Source of the DNA: Psychrobacter piscatorii | Lineage (GTDB): Bacteria; Pseudomonadota; Gammaproteobacteria; Pseudomonadales; Moraxellaceae | Reading direction: 5' to 3' | Assembly (NCBI RefSeq): GCF_904846415.1 | Contig: NZ_CAJHAR010000027.1 | Span: 1-49,086 of the forward strand | DNA: 49,086 bases | Shown: positions 9,238 to 17,367 of the stretch, one piece after another | Layout: the number at the start of each line of letters is the position of its first letter | How positions within the stretch are numbered: position 1 is the first letter of the stretch | Made by a program: the position numbers and the translations under genes | Notes under the pieces: generated by a model | Told to the model about the DNA's origin: nothing | What the model saw: the letters and a program-made list of their open reading frames with translations, nothing else | Database searches by the model: none

Positions 9238-9460
9238 ACCCACAAAATATGGCTTGTTGACCGTAATAATCGGGCTGAAGATGACAGTTTTTCAGTATTC
9301 TCATGCATAGCATTCAACACTGGACTGTTCATGACTAAGGTTTGTAGCAGCAGACAGTTGTACGCTATAGTCTTTATTTAGGACTTTATTAAAGCAAATC
9401 TCAACATTCCTCAACATTGTGCAAGAGTGCACCGTTATTTATTTCACTCAAGGATGATAT

Positions 9461-10381
9461 ATGAAAACCCTTAGAACACCTGATGACTGTTTTGTTAACC
9501 TGCCCGATTATGACTTTGCCCCAAACTATCTGATGGTCGACGATACCGAGGGCGGTGAGCTGCGCGTGCATTATCTCGATGAAGGCCCAAAAGATGCTGA
9601 CCCCATATTACTGCTACACGGCGAGCCTTCTTGGAGTTATCTCTATCGCAAAGTTATTCCGATACTGACGGCCGCAGGACACCGTGTCATTGCGCCAGAC
9701 CTCCCCGGGTTTGGCAAATCAGATAAGCCAGCAGCGCGTACTGACTACACTTATCAGCGTCATGTCGACTGGATGCAATCGGTACTTGACCAGTTAGATT
9801 TGAATAATATCACGTTGTTCTGTCAAGATTGGGGTGGTCTGATCGGTCTGCGCTTAGTGGCAGAAAACCCAGATAAGTTTGCTCGGGTAGCCGCTGGCAA
9901 TACGATGCTCCCAACTGGCGATCACGATCCTGGCGAAGGGTTTCGCAAATGGCAGCAGTTCTCGCAAGAGACACCGCAGTTCAATGTAGGGGCGACGATC
10001 AAAAGTGGTACCACAACGACGCTATCACAAGGGGTGATGGCTGCGTACGATGCACCCTTCCCTGATGAATCTTATAAAGAAGGCGCTAGGCAGTTTCCGT
10101 TACTAGTACCCACCACACCAGATGACCCTGCATCAGAAAAAAATCGTGCCGCTTGGGGAGTACTGAGCAAATGGACAAAACCTTTTATCACACTGTTTAG
10201 TGACTCTGACCCAGTGACAGGTGGCGGCGACCGTATTCTACAAAAACTGATTCCGGGCACCAAAGGCCAGCAGCATACGACCATTATCAATGGTGGGCAT
10301 TTTCTGCAAGAAGATCAAGGAGAAAAGCTGGCTGAGTTGTTGCTTAAATTCATTCGTGATAATCCTAGGGCGTGTCCCTAA
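9461..10381 (+). CDS. Haloalkane dehalogenase (DhlA/DhmA subfamily)
   Basis: A 306-residue alpha/beta-hydrolase that cleaves carbon-halogen bonds to give alcohol and halide. Nucleophile Asp123 and halide-binding Trp124 lie in CQDWGGLIG. The second halide Trp is probably W164. The acid is Asp250 (SDSDPVTGG) and the base His280 (GGHFLQED). The HGEPSWSYLYRK oxyanion/halide motif (53-64) is that of subfamily HLD-I. The ribosome site AAGGA precedes the ATG. The last four codons and the TAA stop lie inside a MITE inserted at 10368, so the native C terminus was replaced by RACP. All catalytic residues precede this point. Natural substrate unknown. Confidence 0.9.
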   Translation: MKTLRTPDDCFVNLPDYDFAPNYLMVDDTEGGELRVHYLDEGPKDADPILLLHGEPSWSYLYRKVIPILTAAGHRVIAPDLPGFGKSDKPAARTDYTYQRHVDWMQSVLDQLDLNNITLFCQDWGGLIGLRLVAENPDKFARVAAGNTMLPTGDHDPGEGFRKWQQFSQETPQFNVGATIKSGTTTTLSQGVMAAYDAPFPDESYKEGARQFPLLVPTTPDDPASEKNRAAWGVLSKWTKPFITLFSDSDPVTGGGDRILQKLIPGTKGQQHTTIINGGHFLQEDQGEKLAELLLKFIRDNPRACP

Positions 10382-10537
10382 TTCAAACGTTTATCACTAA
10401 ATGGGCTAAAAATGGCTAAATCTTTGACAAACGGCGTCAAATAGCTGATCAATATCTCGATATTATTTGCACTATTTTCCTTGTTTGCCTGCGATTTATC
10501 TCATTTTTATCACCATTTTTAAAATAGGGACACGCCC
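10368..10537 (+). mobile_element. 170-bp MITE, copy 1
   Basis: Non-coding element with terminal inverted repeats GGGCGTGTCCCTA and TAGGGACACGCCC, flanked by TA on both sides (10366-10367 and 10538-10539). It is about 97 percent identical, by manual alignment (about five mismatches in 170), to the copy at 32073-32242, which lies in the opposite orientation. The length and TA duplication fit a miniature element mobilised by an IS630/Tc1-like or IS5-group transposase (inference; no transposase for it is in the window). The left end supplies the stop codon of the dehalogenase gene. Confidence 0.85.
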
Positions 10538-10585
10538 TAGTGACTCTAAAGACTCGCAGTAAATGGCATATATAAAATAGCTCAT

Positions 10586-10629
10586 AAAAAAACACCCTGA
10601 CTGTTTAAGTAGACAGTCAGGGTGTTTTT
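10586..10629. terminator. Bidirectional terminator between dehalogenase/MITE and tetR
   Basis: Arms AACACCCTGACTGT and ACAGTCAGGGTGTT with an 8-nt loop are flanked by A-run and T-run, so the hairpin works for both converging units. Confidence 0.85.
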
Positions 10630-10647
10630 GCTAAAAAGTATCAGTCT

Positions 10648-11232
10648 TTATACGATGTTTTTAAAAATATCATCGATGTACTTTTCTACTGCAACGTCAT
10701 CACTGGTAATCTGAGCATACGTCCTAAGACCTATGATCTGAATTTGAAGATAGCGCGCCAATTCAGTCGGGTTTTTCTCTGCGTTGATTTCACCATGATC
10801 AATAGCTTGTGCAAATAGCGTAGCGAATGAGGCTTCTATCCCTTCCAAAATCCCTGTGGCATGTGCCAACAGCGCTGGACTATCATTCTGAGTCAATTCA
10901 GCGATCGTTTTTACAATCATGCACATACCACTTGGTGCCGTCACTTTATTACATACGATAACGGTATGGATAAAATGTTTTAATCCATCAAGCACGGTGT
11001 CTTTTTGCTCAATACAGTCAGCCAAACGCTTGGCACCATCTGCCGCATAACGGTTTAAGGATTCTATAAAGAGCTTATCTTTACTACCAAAAGCCGCATA
11101 AATACTACCAGGATGCATATTGATGACGTCTTGCAAATTGCGCATCGAGGTTGCGTGATAGCCTTTTTCCCAATAGAGATTTTTTGCTTTTTCGATCACA
11201 TCCTCGCGATTGAACTTTATCGGAGCACTCAT
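10648..11232 (-). CDS. TetR-family repressor (paralogue 1)
   Basis: 194 residues. The N-terminal helix-turn-helix (about 8-55) contains HPGSIYAAFGSKD, and the C-terminal ligand domain carries a single-Cys motif SGMCMIVKT (Cys104), in the region where redox or electrophile-sensing TetR proteins such as NemR hold their reactive Cys (known for NemR, inferred here). It is highly similar to the TetR at 28111-28737, with an identical recognition-helix segment. It is downstream of a GST gene on the same strand and adjacent to electrophile-detoxification genes whose control regions hold matching 16-bp palindromes. Confidence 0.88.
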   Translation of the reverse strand: MSAPIKFNREDVIEKAKNLYWEKGYHATSMRNLQDVINMHPGSIYAAFGSKDKLFIESLNRYAADGAKRLADCIEQKDTVLDGLKHFIHTVIVCNKVTAPSGMCMIVKTIAELTQNDSPALLAHATGILEGIEASFATLFAQAIDHGEINAEKNPTELARYLQIQIIGLRTYAQITSDDVAVEKYIDDIFKNIV

Positions 11233-11249
11233 AACTTTTACCTTAATAG

Positions 11250-11279
11250 CTTTGCCTCAAAATCTATTTTAAGGCAAAG
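11250..11279. promoter_or_regulatory. 30-bp inverted repeat upstream of tetR
   Basis: CTTTGCCTCAAAA and TTTTAAGGCAAAG form 13-bp arms with one mismatch around TCTA, 17 bp before the tetR start. There is no T-run, so it is not an obvious terminator. It may be an operator for tetR itself or a leader hairpin. It does not match the TTGA-TCAA operator type. Confidence 0.4.
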
Positions 11280-11353
11280 TTTATAGAATCAACCTTAGTT
11301 GCTGTTTTTAATCACTTTTTTATTATAAAGCTTTTTGCGCATCTTTGCTTCGA

Positions 11354-12034
11354 TTAACTGTTTTTATCAAAATTCTGCGGGTAAAGCGCACGTGCAGCAA
11401 CCTCATCTAACTCAGTTTTAAAGTCGATACTTTTAGGAATTTCACGCGCTTTTTGCACCGCAGGACGAGCATCAATAGTGGCAAACCAACGCTTTAGATT
11501 TGGATAATCATCTAATCCAGCGTCGCCCAGTACCACTGTTGCCTTGTCTATCCAGCCCCATGCGGAGATATCAGCGATTGAATACTCATCTCCAACCAAA
11601 TACTCACGGCCTTCCAAATGGGTGTCGAGCACTTCGTAATGCCGCTCAGCTTCGCGAAGATAGCGGTTCATCGCATACGGGATCTTTTCTGGCGCCTTGT
11701 GCCTGAAATGCACAGACTGACCAGAATAAGGACCCAGACCAGTTGCTAAAAACATCAGCCATGAGAGCATCTCGCTACGATCTTCTGGCTGTCCTGCCAG
11801 CAATCCTGTTTTTTCAGACAAGTACATCAAGATAGCAGTAGAGTCGAACACACGTTTGCCATCATCTTCAAGGGCAGGCGTTTTGCCATTGGGATTGATA
11901 GCGCGGTATTCAGGCGTGTGCTGCTCCCCTTTTAGCGTATCGACAGCAACGAGCTCATAGGGCAAACCAGTCTCTTCAAGAAACAGTGCCACTTTCATTG
12001 GGTTTGGCGTTTGGTGAAAATAAAACTTAAGCAT
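11354..12034 (-). CDS. Glutathione S-transferase family protein (YfcG/nu-like)
   Basis: 226 residues. Thioredoxin-like N domain (1-80) with FYFHQTPNPMKVALFLEE, the NPNGKTPAL cis-Pro loop and DSTAILMYL glutathione site, then an all-helical C domain with YLVGDEYSIADISAWGW. The TPN segment at the active-site position is the pattern of YfcG/YghU disulfide-bond reductases and nu-class enzymes. Probably conjugates or reduces electrophiles with glutathione in the cytosol. It precedes tetR on the minus strand and faces the ABM monooxygenase gene across a control region containing a candidate TetR operator. Confidence 0.87.
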   Translation of the reverse strand: MLKFYFHQTPNPMKVALFLEETGLPYELVAVDTLKGEQHTPEYRAINPNGKTPALEDDGKRVFDSTAILMYLSEKTGLLAGQPEDRSEMLSWLMFLATGLGPYSGQSVHFRHKAPEKIPYAMNRYLREAERHYEVLDTHLEGREYLVGDEYSIADISAWGWIDKATVVLGDAGLDDYPNLKRWFATIDARPAVQKAREIPKSIDFKTELDEVAARALYPQNFDKNS

Positions 12035-12167
12035 AATCTTGTCCTGTTACAACATAGTAGTCTGATGATCTTAAAATCTGATGACTATAAAAGGTATGAA
12101 AGATAACAAAAATAGGCATCGTGATCTGGAACGTTTTTTTATTGTCTGATAAATACTATAACTATAA

Positions 12168-12183
12168 ATGAACGGTCGTTCAA
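12168..12183. promoter_or_regulatory. Candidate TetR operator O1 (GST / ABM divergent promoters)
   Basis: ATGAACGGTCGTTCAA, a palindrome with 6-bp perfect inner arms TGAACG and CGTTCA. It shares the TTGA-rYG-TCAA pattern with sites at 12820, 12843, 12910 and 28795. Confidence 0.65.
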
Positions 12184-12282
12184 GTAATAACTTATCTAAT
12201 GCTGTACATTGATATAGTGGATTGCATACCCATACAGGCTACTCTATCCATCCTACTAACTAACGATAACAAGGGATTAAAC

Positions 12283-12573
12283 ATGTCTACATTAACGATT
12301 ATTGCCAATATCACTGCCAAAGATGACAGCATTGCCCTAGTCAAGGCTGAGCTCGAAAAACTCATACCACCTACGCGTGATGAAGAAGGTTGTCTTGGGT
12401 ATAACCTGTTCCAAGATAACGAAAACCCTGCTCACTTCATGTTTCATGAAAGCTGGGCCACGCGCGAGCTGTGGCAAATACATATGGAAAACCAACACTT
12501 AAAAGATTTTTCAGCCGCAACAGAAGGCGCTATTGAGTCCTTCATACTAAATGAGATGACAGAGATTGCTTAA
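12283..12573 (+). CDS. Antibiotic-biosynthesis-monooxygenase (ABM)/YgiN-like protein
   Basis: A 96-residue single ABM-domain protein of ferredoxin-like fold (STLTIIANITAK start; REEGCLGYNLFQ-type central segment DEEGCLGYNLFQ; HFMFHESWATRELWQIHMEN). Relatives such as YgiN act on quinols. This protein lacks enough signature to name a substrate. The ATG at 12283 is preferred over an upstream ATG at 12199 because AAGGGA lies just before it and the upstream codons precede the domain. Likely part of the TetR-controlled detoxification set. Confidence 0.83.
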   Translation: MSTLTIIANITAKDDSIALVKAELEKLIPPTRDEEGCLGYNLFQDNENPAHFMFHESWATRELWQIHMENQHLKDFSAATEGAIESFILNEMTEIA

Positions 12574-12621
12574 TCTCTATAATCACTCAATGAGAATTAG
12601 ATCATAGGAATATTTATATTA

Positions 12622-12648
12622 AAAAGAGCGCTGCTGTGCTCTTTTTTT
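12622..12648 (+). terminator. Rho-independent terminator of the ABM gene
   Basis: AAAAGAGC and GCTCTTTT arms with an 8-nt loop followed by a T run. Confidence 0.75.
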
Positions 12649-12819
12649 TGAGTGGTTTTTGGTTGATAAGATCGCATCGTAATCATTTAACTTGCTTCAT
12701 TAGCTTGACGATATTCGTTACTACGTCTACGCTTACAAAGTATCACCCTCTCAAACCATTGATATCATTACTATAAACCCCACAGAAGATAGAAATATAA
12801 TTTCACCGTTACAATTTAT

Positions 12820-12858
12820 TTGAACGATTACTCAAATAATTATTGAGCGATTGTTCAA
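12820..12858. promoter_or_regulatory. Paired candidate TetR operators O2 and O3
   Basis: TTGAACGATTACTCAA (12820-12835) and TTGAGCGATTGTTCAA (12843-12858), 7 bp apart, upstream of the AhpD-like gene. The rest of the 444-bp intergenic space from 12574 holds the ABM terminator, site O4 and no gene. Confidence 0.65.
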
Positions 12859-12909
12859 TATCATTTATAGTGGTTTTATTGACTCGGTTACAAAGCAATA
12901 TGTCTGATT

Positions 12910-12925
12910 TTGAGTGAGCACTCAA
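12910..12925. promoter_or_regulatory. Candidate TetR operator O4
   Basis: TTGAGTGAGCACTCAA is a perfect palindrome in its outer 7-bp arms (TTGAGTG / CACTCAA) 92 bp before the AhpD-like gene. Same pattern as O1-O3. Confidence 0.6.
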
Positions 12926-13017
12926 CTTAATCGTTAAATATAAATCAGCAGATAAGCTTAACCAGCATAAAAATCTAAAACACATCAAATTTCAAATATA
13001 CAATTAGGGATAATATT

Positions 13018-13575
13018 ATGACGGATTTTACGCTTCACGATAAACAAAGCGCCCCACAAGAAAGCCAAGCCTTGCTTGATGCCTCTATCAATGCTTTTGG
13101 TATGGTGCCAAACCTACATGCCGTCATGGCTGAAGCGCCAGGTCTGCTAGAAGGTTATCAACGTCTGCATGAGTTGTTCCTGAACAGTAGTTTCGATGAT
13201 GAAGAGACCACTGTGGTATGGCAAACTATTAACGTCGAACATGCCTGCCATTACTGTGTCCCTGCTCACACGGGTATTGCTAAGAGCATGAAAGTAGATG
13301 ACGCCATCACTGATGCACTACGTGATGAAACGCCGCTACCAACCGCCCGCCTAGAAGCCTTACGTGATTTCACGCTTTCTGTCGTACGTAATCGTGGTAA
13401 TGTCGATGATAGCGCGGTTCAAGCATTTTTGGACGCAGGCTATACCAAACGCCAGATTTTAGAAGTCATTCTTGGTGCGGCTCAAAAAGTCATGAGCAAC
13501 TACACGAATCACCTAGCTAATACCCCAGTCGACAAACCATTCCAGAAATTCGAATGGCATAAAGCTGACCAATAA
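13018..13575 (+). CDS. AhpD-like / carboxymuconolactone-decarboxylase-family protein
   Basis: A 185-residue all-helical protein with the AhpD-type redox motif HACHYCVPAHTGIAK (CxxC and downstream His, about residues 78-86), the alkylhydroperoxidase proton-relay signature. It probably reduces peroxides or serves as a thiol oxidoreductase. AGGGA precedes the ATG. First gene of a plus-strand run with FrnE/DsbA, a YghU-type GST and a peroxiredoxin-like gene, all thiol-redox enzymes, under three TetR-type palindromes. Confidence 0.87.
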   Translation: MTDFTLHDKQSAPQESQALLDASINAFGMVPNLHAVMAEAPGLLEGYQRLHELFLNSSFDDEETTVVWQTINVEHACHYCVPAHTGIAKSMKVDDAITDALRDETPLPTARLEALRDFTLSVVRNRGNVDDSAVQAFLDAGYTKRQILEVILGAAQKVMSNYTNHLANTPVDKPFQKFEWHKADQ

Positions 13576-13682
13576 GTCTTGCAGCAAATGCTGACACCGT
13601 CCATTTGATGTTTTCATACTGTTGTTCGAAACATCGTCGGGCAGCAGTTTTTCATATTAATTGATAGCTAATGAGGGATCAT

Positions 13683-14336
13683 ATGCAGCATTCAGAAAAA
13701 CCATTACAAATAGATATTGTGTCAGACGTTGTATGTCCTTGGTGCGCTATCGGCTACAGTCAACTAGCGGAGGCACTAAAACAAACCAACACGCCGCATG
13801 AGATTCACTGGCATCCGTTTGAGCTAAATCCCAACACGCCATCTGAAGGACGCAACTACCGTGAGCATATCATGGAGAAGTACGGTACGACTGCTGAGGA
13901 CATTAAAGAGAGCCTAACTAGAATGACAGCGGCGGGTGCAGAAGTTGGATTTAACTTTCGATTTACCGATGAGTTTCGTACTTATAATACGTTCAATACT
14001 CATCAGCTGCTACATTGGGCAAATCAGCAAGGACGTATGCACGACCTAAAACAAGCATTGTTTGTCGCGCACTTCGTTGATAATAGCAATGTCGGTGACA
14101 GCGCTGTGCTAGCTGATATCGCCGCCAGTATTGGACTTGATCGTACTGAGGCGCTCGCAGTCATCGAAGACCAGCGCTTCGCTGATGTGATACGTGAGTC
14201 TGTACAGCATTCAAAACAGCCAGGCATTCAAAGCGTGCCTTCAGTCATCTTTAACGGTCGCCATTTAGTGAGCGGCGCGCAAGGTGTAGAAAACTATAAA
14301 AATATTATTGAGCAATTGACTGAGATGTCAGAATAA
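13683..14336 (+). CDS. FrnE-like DsbA-family oxidoreductase
   Basis: A 217-residue thioredoxin-fold protein with a helical insertion: VSDVVCPWCAIG holds the CPWC active site (about 15-18), and QSVPSVIF supplies the cis-Pro loop. FrnE proteins are cytosolic disulfide isomerases tied to oxidative-stress tolerance. No signal peptide. The ATG at 13683 is preferred to 13671 because GAGGGA lies at the proper distance and begins inside the longer reading. Downstream of the AhpD-like gene, upstream of a GST. Confidence 0.88.
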   Translation: MQHSEKPLQIDIVSDVVCPWCAIGYSQLAEALKQTNTPHEIHWHPFELNPNTPSEGRNYREHIMEKYGTTAEDIKESLTRMTAAGAEVGFNFRFTDEFRTYNTFNTHQLLHWANQQGRMHDLKQALFVAHFVDNSNVGDSAVLADIAASIGLDRTEALAVIEDQRFADVIRESVQHSKQPGIQSVPSVIFNGRHLVSGAQGVENYKNIIEQLTEMSE

Positions 14337-14401
14337 AAACCATAAACCTAATCTATCAATCGCATCCTACTGAACACAGTCTATAAAAAGGTATCATCAT
14401 T

Positions 14402-15289
14402 ATGTCAAATTCTAATCATTACGAGCCACCCAGCATCTGGACGTGGGATGCAGAAAGCGGCGGTAAGTGGGCAAGTGTCAACCGCCCTATTGCAGGCGCC
14501 ACGCACGAAGCAGAACTACCTCGCGGTAAACACCCTTTGCAGATTTACTCAATGGGTACGCCTAATGGGCAAAAAGTCACCATTATGGTCGAGGAGTTAC
14601 TGGCGTTGGGTGTGACAGAAGCTGAATACGACGCCCACCTTATTGAGATTGGTGAAGGCGGACAGTTCTCATCAGGCTTTGTTGAGATTAACCCCAACTC
14701 AAAGATCCCAGTACTATTTGATACAGAGACTGGCAGCCGTGTGTTTGAAAGTGGTGCTATCTTGTTTTATCTCGCCGAAAAATTTGGAAAACTGCTCCCT
14801 AAAGATGCCGCTGCACGTACTGAAGTCATGAACTGGCTCTTCTGGCTGCAAGGCTCTGCCCCTTACTTAGGTGGCGGTTTTGGACATTTCTACTTTTATG
14901 CACCAGAGAAATTTGAGTATCCTATCAATCGATTCACAATGGAAGTAAAGCGTCAGTTAGATGTGCTGGATCGAGAGCTGGCAGAACATCGCTATTTGGG
15001 CGGCGATGAGTATACGATTGCCGATATCGCCACGTGGCCTTGGTATGGCAACTTAATACTAGGCGAAGCATATAATGCAGGAGAGTTTTTACAAGTTGAG
15101 AGCTATCCAAACGTACGCCGCTGGGCAAAAGAGATTTTAGAGCGTCCTGCTGTACAACGCGGGCGTAAGGTCAACCGCACTTGGGGCGAACCTTCTGAGC
15201 AACTCCATGAACGTCATGATGCGTCAGATTTTGAGCTAAAAACTCAAGATAAACTAGATGCTCAGACCACTGAAGAATCAAACAAATAG
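14402..15289 (+). CDS. yghU: YghU-like disulfide-bond oxidoreductase / GST
   Basis: 295 residues. The N-terminal extension NHYEPPSIWTWDAESGGKWASVNRPIAG is the known YghU/GSTN_2 family lead-in, followed by the thioredoxin-like domain (IYSMGTPNGQKVTIMVEELL) and helical domain (YLGGDEYTIADIATWPWYG). These enzymes bind two glutathiones and reduce disulfides. Ribosome site AAGG before ATG. Third gene of the redox run. The C-terminal 30 residues are hydrophilic. Confidence 0.9.
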   Translation: MSNSNHYEPPSIWTWDAESGGKWASVNRPIAGATHEAELPRGKHPLQIYSMGTPNGQKVTIMVEELLALGVTEAEYDAHLIEIGEGGQFSSGFVEINPNSKIPVLFDTETGSRVFESGAILFYLAEKFGKLLPKDAAARTEVMNWLFWLQGSAPYLGGGFGHFYFYAPEKFEYPINRFTMEVKRQLDVLDRELAEHRYLGGDEYTIADIATWPWYGNLILGEAYNAGEFLQVESYPNVRRWAKEILERPAVQRGRKVNRTWGEPSEQLHERHDASDFELKTQDKLDAQTTEESNK

Positions 15290-15312
15290 ACACTTTGTCT
15301 ATGACTTACTCG

Positions 15313-15425
15313 CTTACTTTAGCAGTCTTATTGGACAATGTTCAAGGTAATGTTAACTTTTCCCATTGCTACTTTGGAGCACTGTAAACACCCCATACCT
15401 TTACAATTAAGACTGCTAAAGTAAG
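15313..15425. repeat. 113-bp element with 18-bp perfect inverted repeats
   Basis: CTTACTTTAGCAGTCTTA (15313-15330) and its exact reverse complement (15408-15425) enclose 77 bp without coding capacity, between the YghU-like and peroxiredoxin-like genes. No T-run follows. It may be a miniature element or a leader structure controlling the downstream gene. Confidence 0.6.
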
Positions 15426-15475
15426 ATTGTTCAACACATACTCATCATAAAATACTATTAAAAAGGATAACAACT

Positions 15476-16018
15476 ATGTCAAATAATTATGCTCAAAAAA
15501 TCAAAGCGGGTGCTACGTTTCCTGAAATGGAAGTACAGTTACTAGATGGAGAGATGACAGAACTTGGCAAACCTGAGAACGGTCATGACTGGAAACTGGT
15601 GGTTGTCTATCGCGGCAAGCACTGCCCAATCTGCACAAAATATCTAAATACGTTAGAGACTGTGAAAAAGTCTTTTTATGACAATGGTGTCGATGTCATT
15701 GCCGTGTCTGGCGACAGTAAAGAGCAGCTAGAAGGTCATTTAGAAGAATTAGATATCAGCTTCCCTATTGCTCATGGTCTGACTATCGAACAGATGAATA
15801 CGCTAGGGCTTTATATCTCTGATCCACGTTCAGCGAAAGAAACGGATCACCCATTTGCAGAGCCCGCTGTATTTGTCATAAACGGTGAAGGCAAGATACA
15901 AATCGTTGATCTCTCAAATGCACCATTCTCTAGACCAGATCTTAAAGCATTGGCAGATGGCTTGGTGTTCGTTAGAAAACCAGAGAACAACTATCCAATC
16001 CGTGGTATGCATGGCTAA
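15476..16018 (+). CDS. Peroxiredoxin-like (AhpC/TSA, redoxin) protein
   Basis: A 180-residue thioredoxin-fold protein: VVVYRGKHCPICTKYL carries a CPIC motif (about Cys45/Cys48) at the position of the peroxidatic Cys, followed by VDVIAVSGDSKEQLEGHLEEL, and the C-terminal half has AVFVINGEGKIQIVDLSNAPFSRPD. Typical of Prx-like subfamily 2, probably reducing peroxide. AAGGA precedes the ATG. It closes the thiol-redox group, separated from yghU by the 113-bp inverted-repeat element. Confidence 0.85.
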   Translation: MSNNYAQKIKAGATFPEMEVQLLDGEMTELGKPENGHDWKLVVVYRGKHCPICTKYLNTLETVKKSFYDNGVDVIAVSGDSKEQLEGHLEELDISFPIAHGLTIEQMNTLGLYISDPRSAKETDHPFAEPAVFVINGEGKIQIVDLSNAPFSRPDLKALADGLVFVRKPENNYPIRGMHG

Positions 16019-16047
16019 ATATTCCTTTCTTAAATAGGCGACAATTC

Positions 16048-16087
16048 AAAAAAAGCGTATCAAAGTCATGCCTTAGTACGCTTTTTT
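16048..16087 (+). terminator. Terminator after the peroxiredoxin-like gene
   Basis: A-run plus GCGTA and TACGC plus T-run, 17-nt loop. Confidence 0.7.
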
Positions 16088-16225
16088 ATGGCAAAAATAA
16101 TACTTTTTACTAAAGGTGCTGTGTATTATTTGTTGTTAACACTCGTATACTGAGATTTATTTCTGCTAAAATCATGCAGTAATATTATCAACACCTCATC
16201 ACTGGTATGAGAAAAAGGACTTACT

Positions 16226-17176
16226 ATGCGATTGAAATCAATCGTTCAAAAACTACATGAACGTGCCCCAAAATTGGGCAAAGCGGCATCACTCACCACA
16301 GCAACTGGTGTGATTACCTTTAATAGTATCTTGGCAGGACCTCCTGTATGGATAATGGGCGCTGCCAAAGCCTTCACGGGTGCTGCTATCGCTGACAAAG
16401 CCGTTATCGATGTCACCAATTACTGGATCAATAGTAATAATGCCGTCATCGACAATGTCCTGCCTCGTAAAGACTGGCGTATCAGCTTGCCTGATGATGT
16501 ACACACAGACGGACAATACCTACTGATCAGCAACCACCAATCGTGGGTCGATACCAGCATCATGCAATATATCAGTGAAAAGCGCCTACCATTGACGCGC
16601 TTTTTTACAAAGTTTGAGCTCATCTATATTCCGGTGATTGGGCAGGCTTTCTACTTTCTCGACTTCCCTATGATGCGTCGACATTCTAAAGAAGCCATTG
16701 CCAAAAACCCTGCTTTAAAGGGTAAAGACATCGAAGAGGCCAAACGAGCCTGTGCGCTACTCAAAGACAAGCCTTTTACTTTGCTAAATTATTTGGAAGG
16801 AACGCGCTTCACCCCTAGCAAACGTGACAAACAAAATTCACCCTATAAGCACTTGCTCAAGCCCCGTGCTGGCGGATTATCACTTGCTTTGAGTGCCCTA
16901 GGTTCGGAGATCGACGGTATCTTGGACATGACGATTGTCTATCCTGACGGCATACCCACTTATAGTGACTTATGGAAAGGCAACATCAAACGTCTAGGCG
17001 TCGATGTGCGTCATATCAAGATACCTGAAGAGTTATTTACGGCAATCAAAAATGGTGGTTATGAAACAAATGACGCGGTAAAAGCGCAGATGTTTGACTG
17101 GGTTGAGCAGGTATGGCACAAAAAAGACCAGCTGATCACAGAGATGCTGGCTGACTTTGAGACCAAAAACGCCTAG
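16226..17176 (+). CDS. 1-acyl-sn-glycerol-3-phosphate acyltransferase-like protein (YihG type)
   Basis: 316 residues. Acyltransferase motif I is NHQSWVD (about 102-108) and motif III is LEGTRF (about 194-199), followed by PRAGGLSLAL. This arrangement, with long N-terminal membrane-associated helices, matches YihG-like lysophospholipid acyltransferases that acylate lysophosphatidate in the inner membrane. AAGGA precedes the ATG. Stands alone. Confidence 0.87.
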   Translation: MRLKSIVQKLHERAPKLGKAASLTTATGVITFNSILAGPPVWIMGAAKAFTGAAIADKAVIDVTNYWINSNNAVIDNVLPRKDWRISLPDDVHTDGQYLLISNHQSWVDTSIMQYISEKRLPLTRFFTKFELIYIPVIGQAFYFLDFPMMRRHSKEAIAKNPALKGKDIEEAKRACALLKDKPFTLLNYLEGTRFTPSKRDKQNSPYKHLLKPRAGGLSLALSALGSEIDGILDMTIVYPDGIPTYSDLWKGNIKRLGVDVRHIKIPEELFTAIKNGGYETNDAVKAQMFDWVEQVWHKKDQLITEMLADFETKNA

Positions 17177-17181
17177 TATAA

Positions 17182-17367
17182 AAGTGCTCGGTTGTAGATA
17201 AAGATTACCTCTCAGCAAAATCTGAAGTAGAAGAAATCAACGACCAGCTGAGCACCGCTATTAATGAGGTCAAAAAACGTAATCAACAAAAAATTGATGT
17301 GCAGCAACAGCTAAGAAATGAGGCGAATATCAAAGGTAACCAAAACCTTCCTGAAAACTCTAACTAA
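17182..17367 (+). pseudogene. Coiled-coil gene remnant without a start
   Basis: An open frame of 61 codons ends at TAA 17365-17367. It reads as a charged heptad-like helix (KSEVEEINDQLSTAINEVKK) and a polar tail. No ATG and no well-placed GTG or TTG occurs, so it appears to be the 3' end of a lost gene. A hairpin (17344-17381) overlaps its end. Not recognised. Confidence 0.35.

Noticed and set aside
13018..13575. ynjA homologue of the ynj cluster
   Set aside because: It belongs to the same broad family as E. coli YnjA but is 10 kb away within a redox run with its own operators.
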